NCBI GenBank assembly: GCA_016783145.1
Contig: JADHXD010000017.1
Location: 1-47,331 of the forward strand
Direction of reading: 5' to 3'
From: Anaerolineae bacterium
GTDB lineage: Bacteria; Chloroflexota; Anaerolineae; JAFGEY01
Length of the DNA: 47,331 nucleotides
Below are positions 8,213-18,487 of this stretch, piece by piece; within the stretch, counting starts at the first letter, position 1; every line of letters starts with the position of its first letter. The position numbers were made by a program, and so were the translations under genes. Under the pieces are notes generated by a model. The model was not told the origin of the DNA. It made no database searches and worked only from the letters and a program-made list of their open reading frames with translations.

Positions 8213-9250
8213 ATGCATTCCCTCTCTCCCGAGTTGAGACCGATCCCAGTCGGCAGCATACCGCACACCGACCCACACCGGGCGTGCCAACTCACGCTGG
8301 AGCACTTTACTGATCTTCCCAGTTGGCCTCAACTGCCCCGTCGCACGTTCAGAGAGAACATGTACGCCCAGTACAGCGAGCGCTTTCCGGGGATCGTCCT
8401 CGATCTCGAGGAGGAGCGCGTCTGGGTGGACCGGGCCCAAGACCTGGACCCCGCGCTGGAGGCGCTGTACATGGCAACTATCGACGACGACCTGTCCTAC
8501 GGTGAGCTGTCTCCTGACTATGCCCTCGGGCTGCACACCTTTCTCGAGGCGGTGCCCCAGCTCGACCGCGAGCTGGCGTACGTCAAGGGGCAGGTCACCG
8601 GGCCGGTGAGTTGGGGATTGACCGTTGTCGACGGGGATCGCCGCCCGATCCTCTACGATGAGATCCTGGCCGACGCCGTCGCCAAGCACTTGCGCCTCCA
8701 GGCCCGCTGGCAAGAACGGATCCTGCGGGGCGTGTGCGAGCACACGATCATGTCCGTGGACGAACCCTACATGTCTTCGTACGGCTCTGCATACGTCTCC
8801 CTGGGCCGCGAGCAAGCCATCGAGTGGATGGAAGAGGTCTTTTCGGGGATCGAGGGGATTGTGATGGTGCACTGCTGCGGCAACACCGACTGGTCGCTGC
8901 TGCTGGCGACGTCGGTGGATATCCTGAGCTTTGATGCCCACGAGTACGCGATGAACCTGGCCCTCTATCCCGACGAGATCGCCGGGTTCCTCCAGCGCGG
9001 CGGCATCCTCGCCTGGGGCATCACCCCGAAAGGGCCCGCCGCGTACGGTGAGAGCGTCGACTCGCTTGTGGAAAAGCTCCTGGCAGGGATAGACCTGTTG
9101 GTGGAAAAGGGACTCCATCGAGACGACGTGATGCGGGCGTCACTGGTCAGCCCCTCGTGCGGGCTTGGCGGGCTGTCCGAGGACCTGGCCGAGCGCATCT
9201 ATGCCTTGACGGCCGGAGTCTCCCAGGCTATGCGGGAGCGGTATGCATGA
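8213..9250 (+). CDS. Core MetE-like methionine synthase (cobalamin-independent C-terminal domain only)
   Basis: A 345-residue single-domain member of the MetE/UROD superfamily. The zinc site is visible: His220-x-Cys222 in VMVHCCGN, Glu244 in FDAHEY and Cys316 in SPSCGLG. The H-x-C-x21-E spacing equals that of E. coli MetE (His641, Cys643, Glu665). The N-terminal half of classical MetE, which helps bind polyglutamyl-folate, is absent. Short core-MetE proteins of this kind, known for instance from Dehalococcoides, can take the methyl group from a corrinoid protein. The product would be methionine from homocysteine, closing the cycle with AhcY and MetK later in the operon. It starts 11 bases after mtnA and its stop overlaps rfbF by four bases. 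Confidence 0.78.
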   Translation: MHSLSPELRPIPVGSIPHTDPHRACQLTLEHFTDLPSWPQLPRRTFRENMYAQYSERFPGIVLDLEEERVWVDRAQDLDPALEALYMATIDDDLSYGELSPDYALGLHTFLEAVPQLDRELAYVKGQVTGPVSWGLTVVDGDRRPILYDEILADAVAKHLRLQARWQERILRGVCEHTIMSVDEPYMSSYGSAYVSLGREQAIEWMEEVFSGIEGIVMVHCCGNTDWSLLLATSVDILSFDAHEYAMNLALYPDEIAGFLQRGGILAWGITPKGPAAYGESVDSLVEKLLAGIDLLVEKGLHRDDVMRASLVSPSCGLGGLSEDLAERIYALTAGVSQAMRERYA

Positions 9251-10020
9251 TCCAGACAGTGATTCCGTGTGGCGGCAAGGGAACGCGTATCAGCGGTGGC
9301 AATCCGGACGTGAACAAGGGCCTGGTCGAGATCGGGGGCCGGCCCATCCTGTGGCACGTGATGCGCATCTTTGCCGCCTACGGCTACAAGGACTTTATCC
9401 TTGCCCTGGGCCACCGGGGCGACCTGATCCGGCGCTACTTTATCGAATACGAGAGAATGAACCGGGACGTGTCCTTCCGCCTGGGAGAGCCGGACAGCCC
9501 CTCCTTTATCGGCGACAACCAGGAGAGCGACTGGCAGGTCACCTTGATCGACACCGGCATAGAGCCTACCAAGGGGGAACGCCTCCGGCAGGTCGCCCCA
9601 CACCTCACCGGAGAGCGGTTCTTTCTCACCTATAACGATGGCGTGGCCGACATCGACATGGATGCCCTGCTTCGCTTCCACCTTTCCCACGGCAAGCAGG
9701 TCACCGTCACCGGCTACCAGCCCGTCTACCAGTACGGCATTGTCGAGCCCGACGCGGGCGGACGCGTGACCGCGTACCACCAGTACCCGCGCATGGACCA
9801 CTGGATCAATGCCGGGTTTATGGTCATCGAGCGCGCAGCGCTCGCCCAATTGGAGCCCGGCATGGACCTGGAAACAGGGTTCCTGGTCCGCATGGCGGAG
9901 CAAGGACAGTTGATGCTCTACCGGCACGACGGCTTTTGGCGCTCGATGGATACGTTCAAAGAAGCCCAAGAGCTGAACGAGTTCTGGGAGAGCGGTCGCG
10001 CGCCGTGGAAGGTTTGGTAG
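9247..10020 (+). CDS. rfbF: Glucose-1-phosphate cytidylyltransferase family protein
   Basis: A 257-residue sugar nucleotidyltransferase. It has a GGKGTR signature near the N-terminus (CGGKGTR in place of the usual AGGxGTR), VEIGGRPILWHVM, WQVTLIDTG, YNDGVAD and the terminal APWKVW, all hallmarks of RfbF-type enzymes that make CDP-glucose from CTP and glucose-1-phosphate. The ATG at 9247 overlaps the previous stop (ATGA); an upstream in-frame extension would lie inside the MetE-like gene. Together with the dehydratase two genes on, it would supply CDP-4-keto-6-deoxyglucose. The sequence is more divergent than enterobacterial RfbF, so the nucleotide specificity is an inference. Confidence 0.85.
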   Translation: MIQTVIPCGGKGTRISGGNPDVNKGLVEIGGRPILWHVMRIFAAYGYKDFILALGHRGDLIRRYFIEYERMNRDVSFRLGEPDSPSFIGDNQESDWQVTLIDTGIEPTKGERLRQVAPHLTGERFFLTYNDGVADIDMDALLRFHLSHGKQVTVTGYQPVYQYGIVEPDAGGRVTAYHQYPRMDHWINAGFMVIERAALAQLEPGMDLETGFLVRMAEQGQLMLYRHDGFWRSMDTFKEAQELNEFWESGRAPWKVW

Positions 10021-10042
10021 AAGGATAAAAGGAGAGTATTTC

Positions 10043-10459
10043 ATGGCAGGCAGCAACGCAGCAATTGGCGGAGGCGGGTTCCATCACATCTCGATGCGCG
10101 TTCGAGATCTGGAAGCGACCCTCAAGTTCTACATCGAAGGACTGGGGTGCAGGCGCGGGTTGTCCTGGGGGAAGGGGAACCCGCAGACCGTCCTGCTGGA
10201 TACGGGCGATGGCAACTACCTGGAGGTCTCCCAGGGGGAATCGGATGGGTTCAATGACAATGGGCTCATCCGCCACTTTGCGCTGCGCACCGACGACTGC
10301 GACAAGGCCATCGAGGCCGCGCGCGCGGCAGGGGCAGAGGTCACGGTGGAGGCAGGGGACGTGGTGCTACCGAGCGATCCGCCGAACCCGATCCGCCGCG
10401 CCTTTTGCAGAGGGCCCGATGGCGAGTTGATCGAATTCTTCCAGGACGATAGGACGTAG
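10043..10459 (+). CDS. VOC (glyoxalase/bleomycin-resistance) superfamily protein
   Basis: A 138-residue two-module betaalphabetabetabeta protein. It has FHHISMRVRDLEATLKFY at the start of the first module, HFALRTDD at the start of the second, and a DGELIEFFQ end with the metal-ligand Glu. His in HHI, His in RHF and Glu in LIEFF fit the usual VOC metal site. ATG start behind AAAGGAGAG. It lies between rfbF and rfbG, 22 bases from each. VOC proteins include epimerases, isomerases and lyases, so a role in sugar or one-carbon metabolism is possible but cannot be read from sequence. Confidence 0.8.
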   Translation: MAGSNAAIGGGGFHHISMRVRDLEATLKFYIEGLGCRRGLSWGKGNPQTVLLDTGDGNYLEVSQGESDGFNDNGLIRHFALRTDDCDKAIEAARAAGAEVTVEAGDVVLPSDPPNPIRRAFCRGPDGELIEFFQDDRT

Positions 10460-10481
10460 GGCAGCGAGATCCGCCGCTTGG

Positions 10482-11615
10482 ATGGGTAAGGTGTCGGGAA
10501 ACGATCTGGGGAGCACGTTCGGTGGTGCCTACGACGGCATGTCCGTCCTGGTCACCGGCCACACGGGGTTCAAGGGCTCGTGGCTGAGCATCTGGCTCAA
10601 CGAGCTTGGAGCCCAGGTGTCCGGCTACAGCCTGGAGCCACCCACCGATCCCAGCAACTTCCGGGCATCGTGCCTGGCGCAGCGCATCACGGACATTCGA
10701 GGCGACGTCCGCGACCTGGATCGGCTGCGCCAGGCGATCGAGCGGGTTCAACCCCGGGTCGTTTTCCACCTGGCCGCACAGCCTCTCGTTCTGCCCTCCT
10801 ATCGAGAGCCCAAAGAGACGTTTGACACCAACGTCGGCGGAACGGTGAACCTGTTGGAGGCGGTGCGGACCACCGCTTCGGTCAGGGCGCTGGTCTGCGT
10901 CACGACCGACAAGGTGTATAAGAACCGGGAGTGGCCCTGGGGCTACCGGGAAAACGATGAACTGGGCGGGCACGACCCGTACAGCACCAGCAAGGCCATG
11001 GTCGAGCTGGCGGTCTCTTCCTACCGAGGGTCGTTCTTTGCCGAGCGCGGCGTGGCAGCGGCTACGGCGCGGGCGGGCAACGTCATCGGCGGCGGGGACT
11101 GGGCAGAAGAGCGCCTCATCCCTGACCTGGTGCGGGCGCTGGCTATCGACGAGCCGATGCGCCTGCGCAATCCCAGCTTTGTCCGACCCTGGCAGATCCT
11201 GCTCGAGCCGCTCAGCGGCTATCTGTGGCTGGCAGCCCAACTGCTCGGCAAGGAGGGCGACCGCTACGCCGAGGCGTGGAACCTGGGCCCCGAGGAACGC
11301 CGGGGGGTGACGACCGAGGAAGTGATCCAGAAGGCGATCGCCCTGTACGGACGCGGCTCGTACGTCGGCGGCACGACACAGACCGAGGTCGAGACCGCGC
11401 TTCTGCGTCTCAACTGGGACAAGGCCGCAAATCGCCTCGGCTGGCGATCGGTGTATACGTGGGAAGAAGCGGTAGGCGAGACGATCGCCTGGTTCAAGAC
11501 GTACGAGGACCGGCGGGCACGTTCCGAAACCGTCGACATGTATGACGTCTGTGCGGGCCAGATCCGGGCGTACACCGCTCGCGCACGCGAGTTCGGGCTT
11601 CCGTGGGCGCTGTGA
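10482..11615 (+). CDS. rfbG: CDP-glucose 4,6-dehydratase
   Basis: A 377-residue short-chain dehydrogenase of the sugar-nucleotide dehydratase type. It has the diagnostic VLVTGHTGFKGSWLSIWL near residues 23-40 (Rossmann loop in RfbG form), FHLAAQPLVLPSY, VTTDKVYKN and the catalytic DPYSTSKAMVEL (YxxxK). It dehydrates CDP-glucose to CDP-4-keto-6-deoxyglucose, using tightly bound NAD. The N-terminus carries about 20 extra residues before the fold begins, so a later start is possible. Its TGA overlaps the start of the next gene (GTGA), indicating translational coupling. Confidence 0.9.
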   Translation: MGKVSGNDLGSTFGGAYDGMSVLVTGHTGFKGSWLSIWLNELGAQVSGYSLEPPTDPSNFRASCLAQRITDIRGDVRDLDRLRQAIERVQPRVVFHLAAQPLVLPSYREPKETFDTNVGGTVNLLEAVRTTASVRALVCVTTDKVYKNREWPWGYRENDELGGHDPYSTSKAMVELAVSSYRGSFFAERGVAAATARAGNVIGGGDWAEERLIPDLVRALAIDEPMRLRNPSFVRPWQILLEPLSGYLWLAAQLLGKEGDRYAEAWNLGPEERRGVTTEEVIQKAIALYGRGSYVGGTTQTEVETALLRLNWDKAANRLGWRSVYTWEEAVGETIAWFKTYEDRRARSETVDMYDVCAGQIRAYTARAREFGLPWAL

Positions 11616-12538
11616 GCGGCGAGCGCGTTCTCGTCACCGGAGGCAGCGGATTTATCGGTTCTGCCCTGGTCGAGGAACTCGTCCGGCGAGGGGCAGACGT
11701 AACCTGTGTGCTGCTTCCACCCGACCCGGCGGCTCACCTGGCCGAGGTGCGTCAAGAGATCCGCATCTGTCGTGCCGACCTGGCCGACTTGGAAGCGGTG
11801 CGAGATGCGGTGAAGGCCGCACGACCGGAGGCCGTCTTTCACCTGGCAGCGACGGGCGTCGCCGACGTCCAGGTAGACCCGGCCCTGGCGGTGCGCGTCA
11901 ACGTCGAGGGGACGCTCAACCTGCTCAACGCGCTGCAGGGCAACTATCGTGCCTTTGTGAACACCGGCACGTGCCACGAATACGGGGGCAACGAGCCGCC
12001 CTTTCGGGAGGATCAGGACCCGCGCCCAGAACTGCCGTACGCGATCACCAAGACGGCTGCCTGGCATTTCTGCAACCGGTACCACCGGACAGCGGGCTGG
12101 CCTATCGTCACGCTGCGACCGTTCTCGGTCTATGGGCCCCGCCAGGCCCCGAATGCGTTCATCCCGGCGTGCATCCATGCTGCGCAGGTCGGGCGCGACT
12201 TTGACATGACGCTCGGCGAGCAGACGCGGGACTGTGTGTACGTGGACGACATCGTGGAGGGGTTCATTCTCGCTGCGACCGTCCCCGAGGCGATCGGCGG
12301 GACGTTCAACCTGTGCACGTCGCGCGAGGTGCCGCTCTACCGGATTGCCCAGGTCATCGTCGAGCAAATGGGGCATCCGATCGCCATTCATCGAGGCGCG
12401 CTGCCCTACCGCGGGGGTGAGATCTGGCGGTTGGTCGGCGACAACGGGCGTGCGCGGGAGATCCTGGGATGGGCGCCTCGCGTATCCCTGGGTGAGGGCC
12501 TGCGCAGGACGATCGCTGCCGCAGGGGCGCACGGGTAG
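11612..12538 (+). CDS. NAD(P)-dependent sugar-nucleotide epimerase/reductase (SDR), candidate CDP-deoxysugar 4-ketoreductase
   Basis: About 308 residues, extended SDR fold. It has VLVTGGSGFIGSALVEEL near the start, FHLAATGVADVQ, NTGTCHEYGG and the catalytic Tyr-Lys pair in PYAITKTAAWH, then TLRPFSVYGPRQ and a CVYVDDIVEGF block. In CDP-3,6-dideoxyhexose pathways a relative (abequose or paratose synthase, or tyvelose epimerase) acts after RfbH, and the position here between rfbG and rfbH points to that kind of role. Which stereoisomer is made cannot be read. I chose the GTG at 11612 because it overlaps the rfbG stop; a GTG at 11603 is the alternative. Confidence 0.75.
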   Translation: MSGERVLVTGGSGFIGSALVEELVRRGADVTCVLLPPDPAAHLAEVRQEIRICRADLADLEAVRDAVKAARPEAVFHLAATGVADVQVDPALAVRVNVEGTLNLLNALQGNYRAFVNTGTCHEYGGNEPPFREDQDPRPELPYAITKTAAWHFCNRYHRTAGWPIVTLRPFSVYGPRQAPNAFIPACIHAAQVGRDFDMTLGEQTRDCVYVDDIVEGFILAATVPEAIGGTFNLCTSREVPLYRIAQVIVEQMGHPIAIHRGALPYRGGEIWRLVGDNGRAREILGWAPRVSLGEGLRRTIAAAGAHG

Positions 12539-12619
12539 GCGCTGGATCTGCCGGCGTCATGGATCCCTCGCTGCCCGGCGTGCCGATCGCGACCGGCAGG
12601 TAGCGGGATTGAGAAGACA

Positions 12620-13942
12620 GTGAATCGATCTGAGGAACTGAGACAAGAGATCTATGAGCGCGTAGGCGAATTCTATCGCACAGCACACTCGCCAGAGACG
12701 TTTGTCCCGGGCGAGACGCTCATCCACTACGCCGGTCGCGTGTACGACGAACGCGAACTGATCGCCCTGGTGGACGCCAGCCTCGACTTTTGGCTGACGA
12801 TGGGCAAGAACGGCGCTGCGTTTGAGGAGACGTTCGCGGAATACCTGGGTGTCTCGCACGTGGTCATGGTCAATTCTGGTTCGTCGGCGAACCTGGCGGC
12901 TGTGGCGACGCTCTGTTCGCCGCAGATCGAACGCCCGCTGCGCCCCGGAGATGAGGTGATCACCCCGGCGGCTACCTTTCCGACCACGGTGGCCCCACTG
13001 GTGCAGAACGGACTGGTGCCGGTGTTCGTGGACTGCGAGCCGGGCACCTATAACGCGGACCCTGGCGAGGTAGAGAGTGCGGTCTCGGATCGCACGCGCG
13101 CCATTCTTCTGCCACACATGCTGGGCAACTCGGCGAGGATGGACAGACTGCTCGAGATCGCCGAGCAGCACGCCCTGTACGTGGTCGAGGATGCCTGCGA
13201 GGCGATGGGCTCGCGGTTCGATGGCCAGATGCTGGGCACGTTCGGACACATCAGCACGTTCAGTTTCTATCCATCGCACCACATCACCACCGGCGAAGGG
13301 GGCGCTCTGGCCACGGACGACGATGTGCTGGCGCGCGTCGCCCGCTCGATCCGTGACTGGGGGCGGGACTGCTGGTGCGATCATCGAACGCAGGGCAGAA
13401 ACGGGGCGTGCGGCAGGCGGTTCAGCTACGAGGTCCCGGGCCTGCCCACCACGTACGACCACAAGTACCTGTACAGCAACATCGGCTACAACCTGCGCCC
13501 TACCGATCTGCAGGCCGCATTGGGGCTGGTCCAGATGGAAAAGTTCCCCCAGTTCGTCGAGGCCAGGAAAAGGAACTATAACGCGCTGTACAGCGGGCTG
13601 TCGGCCTTTGAGGAGTACCTCATCCTGCCGACCTCCGACCCACGGGCCGAGGTCTGCTGGTTCGCGTTTCCGATCACCGTGCGCGACAATCCGAAGTTCA
13701 CGCGCAACGACCTGGTCCAGTGGTTGGAGAAGGCGAGGATCGAAACTCGCTTCCTGATGGCCGGCAACATCACCCGTCAGCCAGGATTTTCGGGCATCCG
13801 GCACCGTACCGCCGGCGATCTGGCCCATACCGACGCAGTGATGCGCGGCGCATTCCTGGTGGGTCTCTACCCGGGACTCGACCCACAGCGGTTGGACTAT
13901 GTGCTGCAGCAGTTCGAGGCGTTCTTTGACCGGATCGGGTAG
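12620..13942 (+). CDS. rfbH: CDP-4-keto-6-deoxyglucose 3-dehydrase (RfbH/E1-type PMP and iron-sulfur enzyme)
   Basis: A 440-residue aspartate-aminotransferase-fold protein in which the usual PLP lysine is His220 (FYPSHHITTGEGG), the hallmark of RfbH/E1 and ColD dehydrases. Cysteines at 193, 251, 253 and 264 give C-x57-C-x1-C-x10-C. E1 enzymes carry the same pattern with x7 at the end, for a [2Fe-2S] cluster, so this one has a three-residue longer final loop. It removes the C3 hydroxyl of CDP-4-keto-6-deoxyglucose, needing electrons from a reductase (RfbI/E3) that is not in this window. GTG start at 12620 after an 81-base gap; no internal promoter is evident. Confidence 0.9.
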   Translation: MNRSEELRQEIYERVGEFYRTAHSPETFVPGETLIHYAGRVYDERELIALVDASLDFWLTMGKNGAAFEETFAEYLGVSHVVMVNSGSSANLAAVATLCSPQIERPLRPGDEVITPAATFPTTVAPLVQNGLVPVFVDCEPGTYNADPGEVESAVSDRTRAILLPHMLGNSARMDRLLEIAEQHALYVVEDACEAMGSRFDGQMLGTFGHISTFSFYPSHHITTGEGGALATDDDVLARVARSIRDWGRDCWCDHRTQGRNGACGRRFSYEVPGLPTTYDHKYLYSNIGYNLRPTDLQAALGLVQMEKFPQFVEARKRNYNALYSGLSAFEEYLILPTSDPRAEVCWFAFPITVRDNPKFTRNDLVQWLEKARIETRFLMAGNITRQPGFSGIRHRTAGDLAHTDAVMRGAFLVGLYPGLDPQRLDYVLQQFEAFFDRIG

Positions 13943-13992
13943 CGACAGACCGCCGGCTCCTGGATCCGCACACACATACGAAAGGACCGATC

Positions 13993-14721
13993 TTGATCCT
14001 TGACGACCTGAAGCTGTCCGTCATCATGGCAGTCTATAACGAAAAGGACACCGTGCTGCGCGTCCTGGACAAGGTGCTCGCCGTGCCGATTCGCAAGGAA
14101 GTGATCATGGTCGACAACTGCTCGACCGATGGCACGCGAGAGATCCTGAGCAGCATCCAGGCAGACGATGTCCGCGTGCTCTTTCACGAGGAGAACCGGG
14201 GTCGCGGGGCCTCGGTCCGCACGGCCCTCGCGCACTGCAGTGGAGCGTACACGATCATCCAGGATGCCGATCTGGAGTACGATCCAGACGAGTGGCACCT
14301 GCTGATCGAGAAAGCCCTGGCCAATGACCTGGATGCGGTGTTTGGCTCGCGGACTCTGGGTGGCAAGGCGGTGTACGTGTATGCCCAGAACTACTATGGC
14401 ATTCTCGGCCTCAATCTCCTGATCAACCTGCTCTACGGCAGCCAGTACACCGATTCCGGCACGGCGTGCAAAATGATCCGGACGCCCGTCTTCCAGGCAC
14501 TCGACCTGGGTTGCAGCGGTTTTGACCTGGATTTCGAGATCTGCACCAAGCTGGCGCTGGGGAGGTACTCCTACGGTGAAGTACCGATCAGTTACCGGCC
14601 TCGCTCCGTCGCCGAGGGAAAAAAGCTGCGCGCGGTCCGGGATGGCATCGCCGCCCTTCGCGTCATCTTGCGGGACCGGTTCCGTCCGACACACCCGCGC
14701 GGCAGTTCTTTGGGCTCATAG
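13993..14721 (+). CDS. Glycosyltransferase family 2 (first of tandem pair)
   Basis: A 242-residue GT-A enzyme resembling polyprenyl-phosphate mannosyl/glucosyltransferases. It has LSVIMAVYNEKDTV at the nucleotide-binding start, VDNCSTDGT, NRGRGASVRTAL, and the metal-binding region QDADLEYDP with a GSRTLGG element after it. No transmembrane extension is present, so it is the short soluble or peripheral form. TTG start at 13993 with AAAGGA upstream. About half its residues can be matched by eye with the next gene, indicating tandem duplication. It could load a dideoxyhexose or a hexose onto a lipid carrier; the substrate is unknown. Confidence 0.82.
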   Translation: MILDDLKLSVIMAVYNEKDTVLRVLDKVLAVPIRKEVIMVDNCSTDGTREILSSIQADDVRVLFHEENRGRGASVRTALAHCSGAYTIIQDADLEYDPDEWHLLIEKALANDLDAVFGSRTLGGKAVYVYAQNYYGILGLNLLINLLYGSQYTDSGTACKMIRTPVFQALDLGCSGFDLDFEICTKLALGRYSYGEVPISYRPRSVAEGKKLRAVRDGIAALRVILRDRFRPTHPRGSSLGS

Positions 14722-14747
14722 CTGCAGGTTCGCACACGGAGGATGAC

Positions 14748-15419
14748 GTGAAGCTCTCAGTCCTGATCCCGGTCTACAACGAAGAGGGAACGATCGACGA
14801 TCTGTTATCCGCTGTCCTGGCGGTTGAGGTGGACAAGGAGGTCATCGTCGTCGACGACTGCTCCACAGACGACTCCCTGCAGTTGCTGAGCAAGTGGCAA
14901 GACCAGGTCAGGGTGCTGCGCCACACGGTCAATCGGGGCAAGGGGGCCGCCGTGCGCACCGCGCTGGCCGCAGCGACCGGCGACGCGGTGATCATCCAGG
15001 ATGCCGACCTAGAGTACGACCCTAACGACTATGGGCGATTGATGGCCCCCATCGAGCGAGGCGAGGCCAAGGTCGTGTACGGCGTGCGCTCCCTGGCCGA
15101 GCAAAAGCCGCTGATGCGCTTTGGCAACAACGTGATGACACTGGCGACCAACCTCTTGTACGGGACACGCCTGAAGGACGTGGAAACGTGCTACAAGGTG
15201 TTGACCCGCGAGGTGGTCGACCGCCTCGATCTGCAGAGCGAGCGCTTTGAGCTGGAGACCGAGCTTACGGCCCAGATCGTGCAGTTGGGCTATGAGATCC
15301 ACGAAGAACCGATCAGCTACCACCCGCGCTACGGCGAGGGCAAAAAGCTGACCCCGATGGACGGCCTGCCCACCCTGTGGGCGCTGATCCGGTACCGAAT
15401 CAAGCCCATACGCCGGTAG
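14748..15419 (+). CDS. Glycosyltransferase family 2 (second of tandem pair)
   Basis: A 223-residue GT-A protein paralogous to its upstream neighbour. It has LSVLIPVYNEEGTID, VDDCSTDDS, NRGKGAAVRTAL, QDADLEYDPNDY, VYGVRSL and EEPISYHPR near the C-terminus. The DNA around the QDADLEYD motif is nearly identical in the two copies. GTG start at 14748, 26 bases after the first copy. Like DPM-type enzymes it probably uses a nucleotide sugar and a polyprenyl phosphate, but the sequence does not fix the sugar. Confidence 0.83.
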   Translation: MKLSVLIPVYNEEGTIDDLLSAVLAVEVDKEVIVVDDCSTDDSLQLLSKWQDQVRVLRHTVNRGKGAAVRTALAAATGDAVIIQDADLEYDPNDYGRLMAPIERGEAKVVYGVRSLAEQKPLMRFGNNVMTLATNLLYGTRLKDVETCYKVLTREVVDRLDLQSERFELETELTAQIVQLGYEIHEEPISYHPRYGEGKKLTPMDGLPTLWALIRYRIKPIRR

Positions 15420-15469
15420 CGAGACCACTTCTGGGAAGGCAGCTCGCGGCGCGAGGAATGAGAGATCAG

Positions 15470-15538
15470 ATGAACGAACGCATCCAGAGACAGATCGACC
15501 ACATGACGATCGAGCAAAAGATCGGAGGTCGAACATGA
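15470..15538 (+). other. 22-codon ORF resembling the start of a GH3 glycosidase
   Basis: ATG at 15470 opens a 22-residue frame (MNERIQRQIDHMTIEQKIGG plus two residues), whose TGA overlaps the ATG of the kinase gene (ATGA). The segment DHMTIEQKIGG resembles the MTLEEKIGQ that begins family 3 glycoside hydrolases. It may be the stub left by a deletion between the second GT2 gene and the kinase gene. It could equally be a short coupled leader or chance. Confidence 0.35.
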
Positions 15539-16476
15539 ACGTCGTCGTCACAGGGTCGGTGGCCTTTGACTATATCATGTCTTTTCCCGGCCGCTTCACC
15601 GACCACATCTTGCCGGACAAGCTGGACAGCATCAGCCTCAGCTTTCTGGTCGACGAGATGCGCAAGGTGTACGGCGGGTGCGCGCCCAACATCGCCTACA
15701 CGCTGGCCTTGCTCGGCGAAAGACCGCGCATTATGGCCACTGCCGGGGCGGATGGGCTCGAGTACCGCCGCTGGCTCAGCGAGAACGGGGTAGATACCTC
15801 GCTGCTTCGCATCTGCAAAGACTGCTTCACGGCCTCGTTTTTCGTCAGCACCGACCTGGATCAGAACCAGATCGCCAGCTTTTACACCGGGGCGATGGCC
15901 CGGGCGCGCGAGCTGTCCTTCTGCGACCTCGCCGAAAAGCCCGACATGGCGATCATCTCGCCAAACGACCCCGAAGCCATGCGCAAGTACGCCCGGGAGT
16001 GCAGGGAGCTGGGCATTCCCTACATCTATGACCCCAGCCAGCAGGTCGCCCGTGTTGACGGAGATGAGCTGACCGAGGGGCTGACCGGGGCCGAGATCCT
16101 GATCTTGAATGACTACGAGTACGGCATTCTGTGCAAAAAGACCGGGCTCGATGAGCGACAGATCCTCCAACGCACGTCCACGATCGTCGTGACCCTGGGC
16201 GATCAGGGATCGCGGATCGTGACCCAAGACCAGGTCCACGAGGTCCCGGTCGCCCGGCCCGACGCCGTGCTCGAGCCAACCGGCGTCGGCGATGCCTATC
16301 GCGCCGGGTTGATCAAGGGCCTGGCCTGCGGCTATGGGTGGCCCGTCGCGGGGCGCATCGCGGCTTTGGCCGCCGCCTACGTCATCGAGCACCCAGGCCC
16401 ACAGCCCAAGCCCTATACGATTGAGGAATTCACAGCCCGCTACCGGGAGAACTTTGGCCAGGCTCTCGAGCTGTAG
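15535..16476 (+). CDS. PfkB/ribokinase-family kinase, candidate adenosine kinase
   Basis: A 313-residue PfkB-fold kinase. It has a small-lid N-terminus (TGSVAFDYIM), the substrate-binding YGGCAPNIAYTLALLG around residues 46-61, LNDYEYGIL, VVTLGDQGS and the catalytic PTGVGDAYRAGL with Asp253 as base (a variant of the usual GAGD anion hole). Two facts make adenosine the likely substrate: homologues in this branch are annotated as adenosine kinases, and the same operon encodes AhcY, which releases adenosine. Methylthioribose or another sugar is the alternative, given mtnA upstream. GGAGGT precedes the ATG. Confidence 0.8.
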   Translation: MNVVVTGSVAFDYIMSFPGRFTDHILPDKLDSISLSFLVDEMRKVYGGCAPNIAYTLALLGERPRIMATAGADGLEYRRWLSENGVDTSLLRICKDCFTASFFVSTDLDQNQIASFYTGAMARARELSFCDLAEKPDMAIISPNDPEAMRKYARECRELGIPYIYDPSQQVARVDGDELTEGLTGAEILILNDYEYGILCKKTGLDERQILQRTSTIVVTLGDQGSRIVTQDQVHEVPVARPDAVLEPTGVGDAYRAGLIKGLACGYGWPVAGRIAALAAAYVIEHPGPQPKPYTIEEFTARYRENFGQALEL

Positions 16477-16512
16477 GCCACACGCGATGCTTCGGCGTTA
16501 CAGGAAAAGGTG

Positions 16513-18446
<1,934 letters not shown>

Positions 18447-18487
18447 CCTCGCCACACGCGCCTCGGGCCTTGCGAGATGTGAACACG

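Noticed and set aside
9199..10056. Long antisense frame over rfbF
   Set aside because: Typical shadow frame in high-GC coding DNA; no motif, and the sense frame is clearly RfbF-like.
11264..13975. Long antisense frames opposite the SDR and rfbH genes
   Set aside because: No family motifs; the sense strand has conserved motifs throughout.
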